Shown here: positions 38,101 to 47,222 of the stretch, piece by piece | Layout: every line of letters begins with the position of its first letter | Numbering within the stretch: the first letter of the stretch is position 1 | NCBI GenBank assembly: GCA_963970005.1 | Contig: CAXAMN010021112.1 | Coordinates: forward strand, 2,022,020 to 2,086,019 | Origin: Durusdinium trenchii | Lineage: Eukaryota > Sar > Dinophyceae > Suessiales > Symbiodiniaceae | Direction: 5' to 3' | DNA: 64,000 nt | Notes under the pieces: generated by a model | Told to the model about the DNA's origin: nothing | Databases searched by the model: none | Seen by the model: the letters and a program-made list of their open reading frames with translations, nothing else | Made by a program: the position numbers and the translations under genes

Positions 38101-39619
38101 ACTTGAAGGACTTGTTGACACAACATATAACATATATCATATGCGTCAACAGCAGCAGCAAGGTCATGGGTTTGTCAAATGAATTACATCATCAAACGTA
38201 CAGCATACAGTAACTCATACAGTAATACGATACAGTACAGTATGCATACACCGCACCCCACAGCACAGTGACGCGTGTCACGTCACATGTCACATGACTA
38301 CTGGACTGAACAACCAAAGCAGGTAGATAGGCAAACACGCTAGGTTTCGGGGTAGTTCTGGTTGCAAGTTGCAACTGCTTTCCCCTGTGGAAGATGACAG
38401 TGTGAGTGTGACCAGTGACCAGTGTGTGTGTGTGTGTGGGATTGTCATTTTGCAGTGGTCTATGGCCGTGGCACGTGGCCAGTTTTTTGTTCTCAAGTGA
38501 AGTGTCAAAGTGGCCAAAGCCCAAAGAATTTATTTGTTCACTGTTCACTGCGATCCTGCTTCAGAAAGCTTGAGCAGCCAACCGACCAATCAAACACACT
38601 TTTGACATCCTATTTTTAAGGATCGTGGAGGCAAGCCAGAGAAGCATGCCTATTTGGTCGACTTGGCCCGTTCCTACCTCAGCCTGCCCTGCGACCCATT
38701 CCCAATCTTGTCATTGCAGCTAGCAGTGATGTGCTCACAAATATGATTTGGTTATTTTGCTGTAAGAGGCATGCGGCACGCGGCAAACAAACCACTTGAA
38801 TGCGATTCTTTGCGAATCGGTCTTGCTTGCTTTCCAAGGCAGTTTGGGTCGAATGAGCTTGAGCCGATGGTCCAAATGCTCTGCCATTACCACTCAAAAC
38901 AAGCTCTGGGACTTTCGATTGGGTAGGCTGCTACGCGGTGAAGATACTTGACATTGTTTGATCTCATCAAATCGTAAGCTCATGCAAGCTTGAAGTTTTT
39001 CAGACTGACTGACTCGACTTGATTCTCAAACGGCAAACTCTGAGGAGATTTTGGGGATTCAAGGCTTTGACATCAGCCGCTTCCACTTGACCGCCGGGGA
39101 AACTTCATATAGCTTTGTGAACCGTTTGGCAGGCTAGCCACTGACTGGAACTTTGAGTTTGGGCAGGTTAGGTCACCGGCAAGTGTAACTTGAGCAGTTT
39201 GTTTGTCAGTTTGTCCGCCAGGAAATGCAATGACCATCAGTGTCCTTTCTGCTGCCATGTTCTCCGTGATGACATACATGTTGCCTACAAAGTCAGGGTT
39301 CCCAGTGGTTCAAGTACCTTCTCCGCTTGCTCTCCAACTTCAATTTGACAATGCTGCTGCTGCTAGCAGTGACGAGGAAGGTTTACCGGCTACCAGTTCT
39401 GAGGGTTCTAATTCTGAGCCGGACTCTAATGCCACAGGAAGCGCGCGTCTAGACTCTGAAGGCCGCACGCTCATCTTGGGTGAGTGGGATTGATGAAGCG
39501 CAGGCGCAGGCTCATGTTACCATGTTGGTTACTGTTTTGTAAATCGGAAGAAGACAGCAAATTGTACAATCTGTACTGAACCTCAACTTTCTTCAGAATC
39601 TCAAATTTCCAATTTGTGA
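28400..39619 (+). CDS. C5-cytosine DNA methyltransferase-like gene (split; gene A)
   Basis: Predicted to transfer a methyl group from S-adenosylmethionine to cytosine C5 in DNA. Motifs seen: IV as GPPCTPFS with the catalytic Pro-Cys (exon 30286-30455), VI as PRTFILEE where ENV is usual, VIII as RDYGSPQCRQRLYIIG, IX as LGIQGFD and X as LAGNAMTISV. Supported exons: 28400-28525, 28706-28814, 28860-about 29149, about 29646-29757, 30043-30219, 30286-30455, 36097-36194, 36426-about 36697, about 36962-37140, about 37211-37500, 38621-about 38720, 38843-38922, about 39044-39132, 39222-39479, 39597-39619. Reading phase fits at most junctions I could test (for example CG+G at 36194/36426 and G+GA at 39132/39222). 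The SAM-binding motif I was not found. Gene B lies between motifs VI and VIII. Membership of the first four exons is inferred from spacing only. Confidence 0.72.
30286..30455 (+). other. Methyltransferase motif IV-VI exon
   Basis: This exon carries GPPCTPFS, the Pro-Cys loop whose cysteine attacks cytosine C6 in C5-methyltransferases, then 44 residues later PRTFILEE at the place of motif VI. The Glu-Asn-Val of most family members reads Leu-Glu-Glu, so the glutamate may be kept but the asparagine is lost. The upstream exon 30043-30219 joins it in phase through a 66-bp intron (C+CC codon). It ends at a GC donor (30456). The next in-phase exon is the first exon of gene B (30567), not motif VIII. 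Confidence 0.72.
30567..35838 (+). CDS. Putative transposase-like protein with HMG box and PARP-like zinc finger (gene B)
   Basis: Four exons join in phase: 30567-30766, 31036-32404, 32743-34062 and about 34417-35838, giving about 1,436 codons and a TGA stop. About residues 238, 337, 382 and 780 show NDDTD, GDANKVND, CQIHQVC and DSVENVHG. The order D, D-x-N, CxxH, E recalls RNase H-fold transposases such as hAT or KDZ types; this is inference and I cannot name the family. Residues about 869-934 form an HMG box. About 1244-1281 is a Ser/Asp-rich linker. About 1351-1388 has CYHC...HASC, a CxxC/HxxC finger like PARP-type fingers. No ATG is fixed: the first exon is open from a splice acceptor, and the first ATG inside exon 2 is at 31118. 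It sits inside the split methyltransferase, same strand, with introns of 225-355 bp between its main exons. Confidence 0.68.
33778..33975 (+). other. HMG-box DNA-bending domain within gene B
   Basis: The segment begins RPICGWNVYQREHFRKLK, continues with SEYKATMKQLSHQWRHL, and then PPSERRNFKLKASYEQSQRE. This follows the HMG-box pattern of Pro/aromatic start, a Trp in helix 2 after L..QW, and P.SE(R/K)..F..KA..E in helix 3. HMG boxes bind the minor groove and bend DNA. The domain is preceded by a Lys/Arg-rich stretch and followed by a Ser/Gln-rich disordered end. Confidence 0.75.
34275..34312 (+). repeat. Short (AGAGTC)n repeat in a gene B intron
   Basis: Four to five near-perfect copies of a 6-bp unit lie in the intron between the second large exon and the last exon of gene B. 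Confidence 0.8.
35581..35700 (+). other. CxxC/HxxC zinc finger of PARP-like spacing in gene B
   Basis: Four probable zinc ligands occur as CYHC and, 24 residues later, HASC, with the tryptophan-rich spacer FSYFWDTRKPSRWM between. PARP-type fingers have CxxC-x(about 28)-HxxC and bind broken DNA ends. Similarity here is in spacing only, so the name is tentative. Confidence 0.5.
36097..36708 (+). other. Methyltransferase motif VIII exon pair
   Basis: Exon 36097-36194 (PYEFLLRGEVDGEVIGLERL, then PPYHIACIPV) joins exon 36426 onward at a split Arg codon. The join gives RDYGSPQCRQRLYIIG, a good match to the QxRxR signature of motif VIII. The second exon stays open to a TGA at 36706, with a possible GT donor near 36698. 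An intron follows that contains a 20-bp tandem array and an assembly gap. Confidence 0.75.
36759..36895 (+). repeat. 20-bp tandem array with assembly gap
   Basis: The unit GGACGGTTTCTGACTATTAC repeats at least six times and is interrupted by ten Ns at 36808-36817, so the true copy number is unknown. It lies in an intron of gene A directly after the motif VIII exon. Related sequence in inverted orientation lies at about 37885-37912. Confidence 0.9.
37790..38035. repeat. Diverged inverted relatives of the 20-bp array
   Basis: The segment holds AATAGTCAGAAACCGTTC, nearly the reverse complement of the array unit at 36.8 kb, and several near-palindromic copies of AAGCCGT(T/C)CGGACCG. It lies between coding exons of gene A. 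It could pair with the array in the transcript or in single-stranded DNA. Confidence 0.5.
38621..39619 (+). other. Methyltransferase C-terminal exons with motifs IX and X
   Basis: Small exons encode KPEKHAYLVDLARSYLSL (38621 on), NELEPMVQMLCHYHSKQALG (38843-38922) and the block LGIQGFD...RFHLTAGETSYSFVNRLA (to 39132). A GC donor there joins 39222 at a split Gly codon to give LAGNAMTISV, the GNA of motif X that packs next to the SAM site. The exon continues with a Ser/Asp/Glu-rich tail. A canonical GTGAGT donor at 39480 leads to a 23-nt last exon with stop at 39617-39619. Presence of motif X argues against simple C-terminal truncation. Confidence 0.7.
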
Positions 39620-40064
39620 CTGCCTTAGTTTTGAAGCTTCATCATAATGAGTGACAGTGCGGTGAGACTGCTGCTGTTTTGCACAGTTTTGGAGATGGGC
39701 TCCGGACCCCGGGTCCGTGGAGTCAATGGCCAAGAATAGGAGTTTAGGATTTAGGAGTCGCCACAAAAAACGTGGACACACAACATATGACTCATGACTT
39801 TCGCGACCGCAATGTGACACACAGAATGTTACATGACAACAGCCGACAGTCACCAAACTTTGAGTGCTTGGATTCGTGGTTCGGAGTGTTGGAACTAATT
39901 GGGAAATAGTTATATTGGATGATTGGATTTGGATGTGTGATTTGAGATGTGTGATTTGAGAGAGAAAGTCCGGCCTGGCCGGGTTTGCTTCAATGCCATT
40001 CTTTAGGTTCCCCCGATCTCTGTGTGATCGGAACTTTTGCCTGTGCCTGCGCCTTGCATCGATC

Positions 40065-43000
40065 ATGTCGGGCTGTGGGGGCGGTGGGGCCTCTGCGCCT
40101 TGTCAGTGCTTGGCCTGCAAGCAAATAGCAGGTGCTGTTGACAAGGACTGTTGCTGGTCCTGAGTCCTGATCCTTTTCACTTCCTTTCACTTTCACTGGA
40201 CTGTTCGTCAGACTCTGCCCGGATTTGTGTTGAGTTTTTGTTGGTTTGTTTTTTTGTTCTTTTTCTGGGTGGTTGTCTCCCTGTCTGACCCTTGCGCGTT
40301 GATGACTTGCGAGGACAATCCTCCAGGCCACAGTGAGCCTGTTGAAATGTTCAAAGACAACCTCAGCATTTGCAAGAGATGCTTCTATTCCAAGCGTGGC
40401 AGCCTAGACAACATGTCCACCTCAGACCTGATCATGCACCTGCAGAACAATCCCGACTTTGAGGACAAGTTTCTTTGGCTTTGATTTTTGTTGGGTTGGG
40501 GGGCACAGGCGGCACAGAAGATAAAGTGTTTCTGTGGCCTGAAATCTCCCAAACAAACAGACTGACCGACTCAGACTGACAACAAACAATTGAGCCACCC
40601 AGGTTTGGGAGAATGCGAGCCGCTGCGACTGCTTTTTGCATCTCACACCCTGGACGAAAATTCAGACATGAGAAGCCTGATGTCCAGGCGCTGCTTGAGC
40701 GCAAAGAGTCTGAATACATCGATGTTGCTGAAGTGCCTAGGTTGTAGATTAGACTGAGTCTGGTCCAGCTCCTTTCAACTTTGTCTTTGTTGTTGAAACT
40801 TATTGCGACGGCTGCCGCCATGACATTTTCATTTCCGATGACTAGTACCATGACTGACTCCATGACTCTGACTCTGACTGGTAAAGCCAGCCAAGGTACT
40901 CAGCTGGGAATCCATGAAGAAGTTTTGTGACCGCGAGTTTCCGGACCAGAAGTTCCGCAACGACACGGCGCGCAAGCAATTCCTTTTGAACAAAGGACTC
41001 CGCTTGCAGAAGGACGACAAAGGTGTCTACGGTGTGGTTCAGGCGAAGGAAGGTCACGAAGACTCCAAGGAAATCCGAATTGGCAAAAGGCTTTCTTCAT
41101 CCAAGATCAAGCAGGAGAACTTTAGTGATCGTGGCCGTGAAGAGAGGGATGCAGCGCATCGCAAGAACTCCCAGAACCTACATGTCCAGTCCAATAGCAA
41201 GGCTGGCCGGAAAAGGTGGTTAGGTAGCGGCGAGTAGGTTGTTTGCAATCTTTTGCAATGGGGGGACCCAAGGGACTTTGACTCTGCATCACTGCATCCC
41301 CTTAGTCTTGCCATCATTTCCTGATAGGCAGAGGTTGCTGCTGCGACAGAGCAGGAGCTTGACGGAGGCAGCGGAGAGTCCGATGATGATGGTGACCGCA
41401 GCAGCCACTCAAGTGCTTTGGGGCTGGCCACCTCCCCCCAGAAGAAGCGTCGCATGAGGGGAAAAGGAGATCCCAAGCATTCTGATGACGCTTCTCCTGT
41501 TCGGGCTCAGTCGCCAAAACCCTCTCCGCATGAGTCTGGTGGCCCGTCACCTGGTACCGGCGGTGGCAGCGGCGGTGGTCCAAAGCCCCCCAAAGGCAGA
41601 GACAGAGAAAGGAAGGGGCAGGGGAAGGACGACAAGGGCCTGGGCAAGTCAAAAGTGCTGCAAACCGCAGAGCAAAACCTGAAAGCAGTTCAGCAGATCA
41701 CGCCTTTTACCATCTGGAAGAACTCCTTCCGTGAGAATGAGATTCAGTCACGTCTCAAGAAAGCGGGGCAATCAATTACTGATGTGGAGAAATTCCAGGC
41801 GACCTTGGCAGACGACAACAGTCAGCGAGAGGATTGCGGACGGATCCTCAAGAAAATTTCCGATACAGTTGATGGCATTGGGATTTTCCAGGAGATCATT
41901 GCCAAGCTCAAGAGCAAGAAGGTGATGGAGGAGCTGAGGGATGCGACCTTCCACACTGCCTTGGCAAATGCCCTGAACAGTGGTGATTTCAGTGTAGACC
42001 CCGACACGCAGTCCGCAATCATAGCATTCATCGGCCAGAAAGTGGTCGAGGACCGCTCCCCATTCCATTGACATGCTAGTGTAGTGCTGTTGCTGAAGGT
42101 AATGATTGATTTAATTTACTGTGAATTCAATGTTTTGTGATCTTGATATTGACTTGACTTATTGACCATATCGATGAATAGCAACAAACCAGTTCCACCC
42201 GTTCAGGCGAACAATCCCGAGGAGATTTTCACGTTGATTTCCGTCCGCAAGGGCTGGCTTGGTTGCAGCATGTTCTCTTTTGCCAGCTTGCACAATGCCT
42301 CTGACGTGATGGACAATATCTTGGCAAAGAACCAAGCCGCTATCCTCTATCTCTGGATGGATGCCATGCGGAACATGCCCTCTGAGAAGTTTGATTCCAT
42401 TGTCCAAAGCATTCCACCCCGTGAGGTGATGTCCTCTGCAGAAAAACTCAGGCAAGGGTTTGGCTGCGACTGTTAAGAAAGCATTCTTTTTCCGATTCGA
42501 ATCCTTCAGAACCATCACGACAATGTGACAATGTGTTCAATGTTCAGTTCAATGTATGTTGGCTGGCTTGTGTGAGTCAATAATTTGATATCGGTCCCTG
42601 GGTCCCTGCTACAGGACTGGATTCAATGGTGCGGGTCAGCAATTGGATGAGGAAACTGGGTTGAGCATCCAGGCGTTCATTGACCTGCAAAAAATTGTGG
42701 CGTGCACTTACATTCGCTCGATTGAGTTGCAAAACCAGTCCCTTCAGTCCATCGGAAATTCATGGAAGCTATGGTTGAGGGACATTGGCAGCTGCACTCT
42801 CTATAGCAGTCGGATGACACTTGGTGTCCGGCAATGTCCAGTTCTGAAGTGCCTCGCCAGTCATTCATGATGCTTAAGCATATTTCACGGAGTCGGGAGC
42901 CCATAAATAATAATATATACTATATATTTAAAAACACGGGTTCGATGGAATCTGAAAACGGGTTGGATAATTGTGGTGATTTGAATGTTTTGCAAGAGTT

Positions 43001-45581
43001 GTTTGCGCAGCGTTCATGCCCAGGCAGCTTTGGCAAAAGGTCTTGTCAGTGGGCAAGGATGCCATGGACATGCAGTCCATGCAGGAGACGGCAAAGAAGT
43101 GTGTCCCACTCCTCATCTCACTTGTGGAGGCCCACAAGGACTTGAAAGTGGAAGAGCTGCCTGTCATCGAAGATCCAGCTCAAATCAAGGAGTTGGAGGA
43201 GATGGTGCCAATGCGTCTACGAGCAGTGGCCCAAGATTTGGGGTCTGCGGATGACTCACAAATGTCAGAGATGGGGAAGTCACTCACCTCAGCCTTGGAT
43301 GGCTTGTTTGCTCTGGTGGATTCGCATGGGACCACGACCTTTGGCACTTTGATGACTTGGGTGCGAGGTCTTTGGGTGAACAAACCCGATCCATCTTTCA
43401 GGGTCGAGGTCTCCGAAGCTGATCACAAGAACTTGCAAGGCGTGAAAACGGCAGGAAGCTTGAACTTTGCTTTAAGAAGAAGGTTTCTCGTGTTTGTGGG
43501 TGAGTGGGGTGGGTTAGTTTGAGTGTGAGTGAGTGTCAGACCGCACCACATGCCAGTACCGCCCATCAGGCCTTATCGTGGCAGTGTTGAAGGAGGTGCA
43601 TACTGTCCCCCTCACTCAGTTGCAGGATTTCCTTGAGCGCGTCTTTGCCTTCTCCACCGCTTGGGAGGAAGCAGGCAAGGCAAATGATGGCAGCGTTTCG
43701 GACTTGGAATCTCTCAAGCTTGGCACCAGCTTGCATGCAGATTTGAACAAGATTTCCAATTCCATTCCAGCTCAAGTTCCCGCTGACAAGGATGCCGAGG
43801 AAACGTATGGACGGATTCACAATGATATCAAGGCCGCTTGTGAGAGATTGCGCGAGCAGTTGGATGTGCTTGGTCTGAAGTGGCTCAAGGCCATGGCAAG
43901 CGCCAGCAGTGCCAGCGAATCTGCCAAACCGCTTTCTGAAATCGCAGCTGAGGCCATCGTGAGCCCCACACCGCGCTTGAAAGATGCTCTGGCGAGTTGC
44001 AAACTTGTCAATGAGGTCAGCAAGATTGAGAGCCGCTCCAAGGATTTGGCGGAGGCATCGTTGGCAGGCCTGGCCGATGTCCTTTCACAGTATGTGATGG
44101 TGAGTTCCATGGACGCAGACCTCATGGAGGCCATTTCACCTTCCTCAATCGAAGCTTGCAAGAACTTTCAGCAAGAGTTCGACCTGCGGTTCAAAGATCT
44201 TTGCGCCAGCTTTCAGCAAAATGCAGACCAATTCAAGATGCTGGCGGACAAGTATGAGCAACTCGGATTCATAACATAACATAACTCAGAACAAAAAGCA
44301 ATGACCAAAAGGGGGCCGGGCCGGGCTGTTTTTTTGGGAGAGAACGTGGGAAGCAGGTTAACTTAGGACATTCTACCACCCCACCGGACCCCACCGCCTA
44401 CCCATGTTTTCTGTTTGCCCTGGTGATTTGGCGAATCATAGTTTGATCAGTTTGATCAGTTATCATTTGCTCAGGGATTCAAGGCTCAAGACTTGACGCC
44501 CGCCCGTCCGCCACTGATCAAGTGAGGCCCGTGAAGCAGGCCGCTCGCTCTTGGCAAATGGAGGGAGTTATGTGGATGTTTGGCAGCAAGGAGGATTTGG
44601 ATTGCGATGTGAAAATGCTTCTTGAGCTGAGGGTTGAGCTGACCGATGATGCCAAGTATTTGGATAGGATCATGGTGGCCCAATCCCAGCGTTGCTCTGA
44701 GCAGTTCAATGCACTGTGTAACCAACTGGTTGAGCCCATTCAATCGGTGAAGGCTTCGTGTGCGGGGATGTGTCATCGTTTGTCCTTCTGTATCCTTCTG
44801 TTGATTCTGTTATCGGTACTATGATTATGTACTATTCTGTTACTTACTTTATTTTTCTTTTCAGACACCAGTCCCCAGACTCGCCAAAAGTCAAGACTCC
44901 AAACCAAACTCCAAAAAGGCTTCAATTGTTGGCGTTTCAGGTTCAGAAACAGTCTTCATTTGGTCTTTAGATTTTGCCAGGTGCTTCGCCAGAACGTTGC
45001 AATGACGGTGGCAACAATGACAGCGGCTAGCCTGTTCCTCAACCCTGAGCCAAAGGTTGACCTTCGTGAAGCAACCAACAAGTGCTTGAAATTCTTGAGC
45101 TCAAGTCTGGGTGTCACAAAAGCTGACCTGCTAAACATCTCAGCATCTCGCGTTTTGATTTTTAGAACTTGTTGATTTGGGAATTTGGATGAATTTGATT
45201 TGGGTCTTAGTCTGAGTCTTGGGTCTTTTTGATTGACCGTTTGAGTTTGACCCCATTGGTCAGCCGTCGGGTTCAGGGAAGCCGCGGGGTTCTTTGTTGT
45301 TTTCCTGCCAGCTGCCACCTGTTTACCAGGCAAAGCTCGTGAGTCAGATCAACGAAGTCTTGGCGGCTGGTCTCAAGGACGATCTCAAGTCATCAGCCAG
45401 GCGCAAAGGAAGTGCCAGTGGCAGCACCAACTCTGGCAATGTTCAGGGTGAAGGTGACGATGCAGGTGGCGATCCTGGTGCGGGTGGTCCTGGTGATGAG
45501 AAGCCTGGCAAGGGCAAAAAGAGGAAGGAGAACGCAAAGGACAACAAGCCCGACAAGGACAAGAAGAAAAGGAAGAAGTGA
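40065..45581 (+). CDS. Unrecognised multi-exon protein with cysteine-rich N-terminus and lysine-rich tail (gene C)
   Basis: About twelve exons, roughly 1,200 codons: 40065-about 40148, 40314-about 40480, 40603-40740, 40896-about 41215, 41328-about 42050, 42182-42451, 42615-about 42800, 43011-43482, 43570-about 44279, 44475-about 44750, 44981-about 45150, about 45330-45581. The ATG opens MSGCGGGG followed by CQCLACK, and exon 2 has ICKRCFYSK; together they could chelate zinc. Exon 5 starts with an acidic and Gly/Lys-rich linker, then helical segments. Exons 8-10 are predicted mostly helical without membrane segments. The C-terminus ends in a basic KDKKKRKK tail, likely nuclear. Exons 6 and 7 join in phase through a GC donor at 42452. 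The start lies about 450 bp after the end of gene A, on the same strand, which suggests joint inheritance. No family recognised. Confidence 0.68.
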
Positions 45582-45867
45582 GTGAGGGTTTAGGGAGGTC
45601 GGGGGGTCCGGGTAGTGTGTCATTGTGCCTGGCTGCCAGGCTTGCTTGTCAGAAGTTGGGGTTCTTCTGACTTTTTGAGTTTAGAGACTTTGACATTGAC
45701 TGTCTGACTACTCGACTTTGACGTTAACCTGACCGCACTGCTGTGAGTTTTGCACGACTCTAAGACTCTTAGATTCTTAGAGTTTCAACTTTTTGTGTGT
45801 TCACACTGAGTCGGTACTAGTACTGCTGAGAGGCAAGTGGCGTGGTCAACCGGTCAGCTGTTTTCAG

Positions 45868-46000
45868 GGGGAGATTGTCTCAGAACCTCCACGTTCAGCT
45901 TTGTCTGCCTATGGGCTTAAGGCCTATCAATACACTTTGGTGACGACTCAAGGCTCGCAAGGAAAATATGCTGCCTGCAGCCTGTGTTGCGCCCTGGCAG
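45868..46000 (+). CDS. Isolated exon of a further gene, apparently cut off
   Basis: After a pyrimidine-rich acceptor ending at 45867 the frame reads GEIVSEPPRSALSAYGLKAY and goes on to a Cys-rich CSLCCALAG. Codon choice matches genes A-C. No following exon of the same style can be seen; beyond about 46.05 kb the sequence reverts to the long-intron type. It could be the remaining part of a fourth gene of the compact island, or a terminal piece of gene C. Confidence 0.4.
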
Positions 46001-46221
46001 GGGTGGGTCGGTGCCATGGATGCTTGCAGTTTCCTCTATCATATTTTTCAGCAAATAATTAGCTAATAGCTTTCACATCTTTTTTGAATAGCTCCCAAGA
46101 TTTTCCCCAACAGCTCCCACACAGACTTTATAGCAACACACATAGAAGCCACCATCAGTTACAAATACCATCACAAAACAAGCATTTTTCTTGAAACAAA
46201 CACATGTGTTCGCATTGTAAG

Positions 46222-46396
46222 CATCCCCACGTTTCTCTCCGAAACTCCTCTGATCTCCCAAACGGCCGCCCTCGGATCTACAGCGGCGCCCGTGTCGCCG
46301 GTCCATGGCGCGCAGGCGGCGTGCGTGCTGGACGAGACCCTCGAGCCGGCCCTGACGGAGGCGGAAAAGAAGGGCCGTGAAGACATGGAGGAGCAG
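46222..46396 (+). CDS. Exon-like island, Ala/Glu-rich
   Basis: After ATTGTAAG the frame reads FLSETPLISQTAALGSTAAP, then ACVLDETLEPALTEAEKKGR and EDMEEQ before a GTCTGT donor. 58 codons, GC-rich third positions. It may be the first clear exon of the long-intron gene that covers 46-58 kb. Confidence 0.42.
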
Positions 46397-47071
46397 GTCT
46401 GTCACCCGGCCACTGAAGGATTCTTTGCATTTTTTTTCATGTGGGAAGCGTCTTCAACTGCATGAGCTGTGGGAGGGTGGTTTGACTGAGGCCTTCAGTC
46501 CAACTGGGAAAACAAGAGAACATCAATGAACATGTGTTGTTTGCAGTGGAGCTACGATCATAGCATATAGGTTCCAAGTTGATGCAGGAAGGAGACCATC
46601 AGAAGCAGTAGGCGTCGATTTGGGCTGCTTTGAAGATGTTCTGGATTCTAGAAGTCCAAATACAGTGGCAGTTCATTAGCGTTCCATGTAGTTGTTGGTG
46701 TGGTAGAGTGCGAGCACAGCCATGGGCCTTTCGCTTTGCATGAATTGCGTTGAACATGTATCATAGAAGCAGACAATTAGTTTCCTGCAAGACTGCACTC
46801 CTCGACCAACCATCACCAACCACAACAGACAATGATAAACAATGCATTTCCAACGTGAGTTGTGTCACAAACCTGTTTACTCCGGGTACGGGTACTGCTT
46901 CTTCAGTCTATCTGTGGTGTAGCCCATTACCAGCAAGAGTTGGTACTCAAAGATGATCACTCTTTTTGAGAAAGACCTGGAATCATCTGGAATCTAACCA
47001 TTATCATCCATTGGGGCCTGGTCATAGGCTATACCCAAATTCATTCCATGTGTTTGTTTTCCTTTTCACAG

Positions 47072-47222
47072 CGAAACGAACCCGGAGCACACGCACACCC
47101 GAGGCTATGCCATGCTGAGCACCTCGGACGGGCAGACGATGATTTCGAAAAGCCCAGGGCAGAGGCGTGAGCAGGACATGGGTCGTTCTTCCTCGGACGG
47201 GAGGAGGGCTTTGGACTTGGAC
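47072..47222 (+). CDS. Exon-like island with strong splice sites
   Basis: A pyrimidine tract and CACAG precede it and GTAAGC follows. The frame ETNPEHTHTRGYAMLSTSDG runs through to DLD at the donor; a second frame is open for part of it. Phase does not fit directly to the previous island, so an exon between may be missed. Confidence 0.42.

Noticed and set aside
44475..44490. GGCTCAAG as a possible spliced-leader end
   Set aside because: Only eight bases match and it lies inside a coding frame of gene C.
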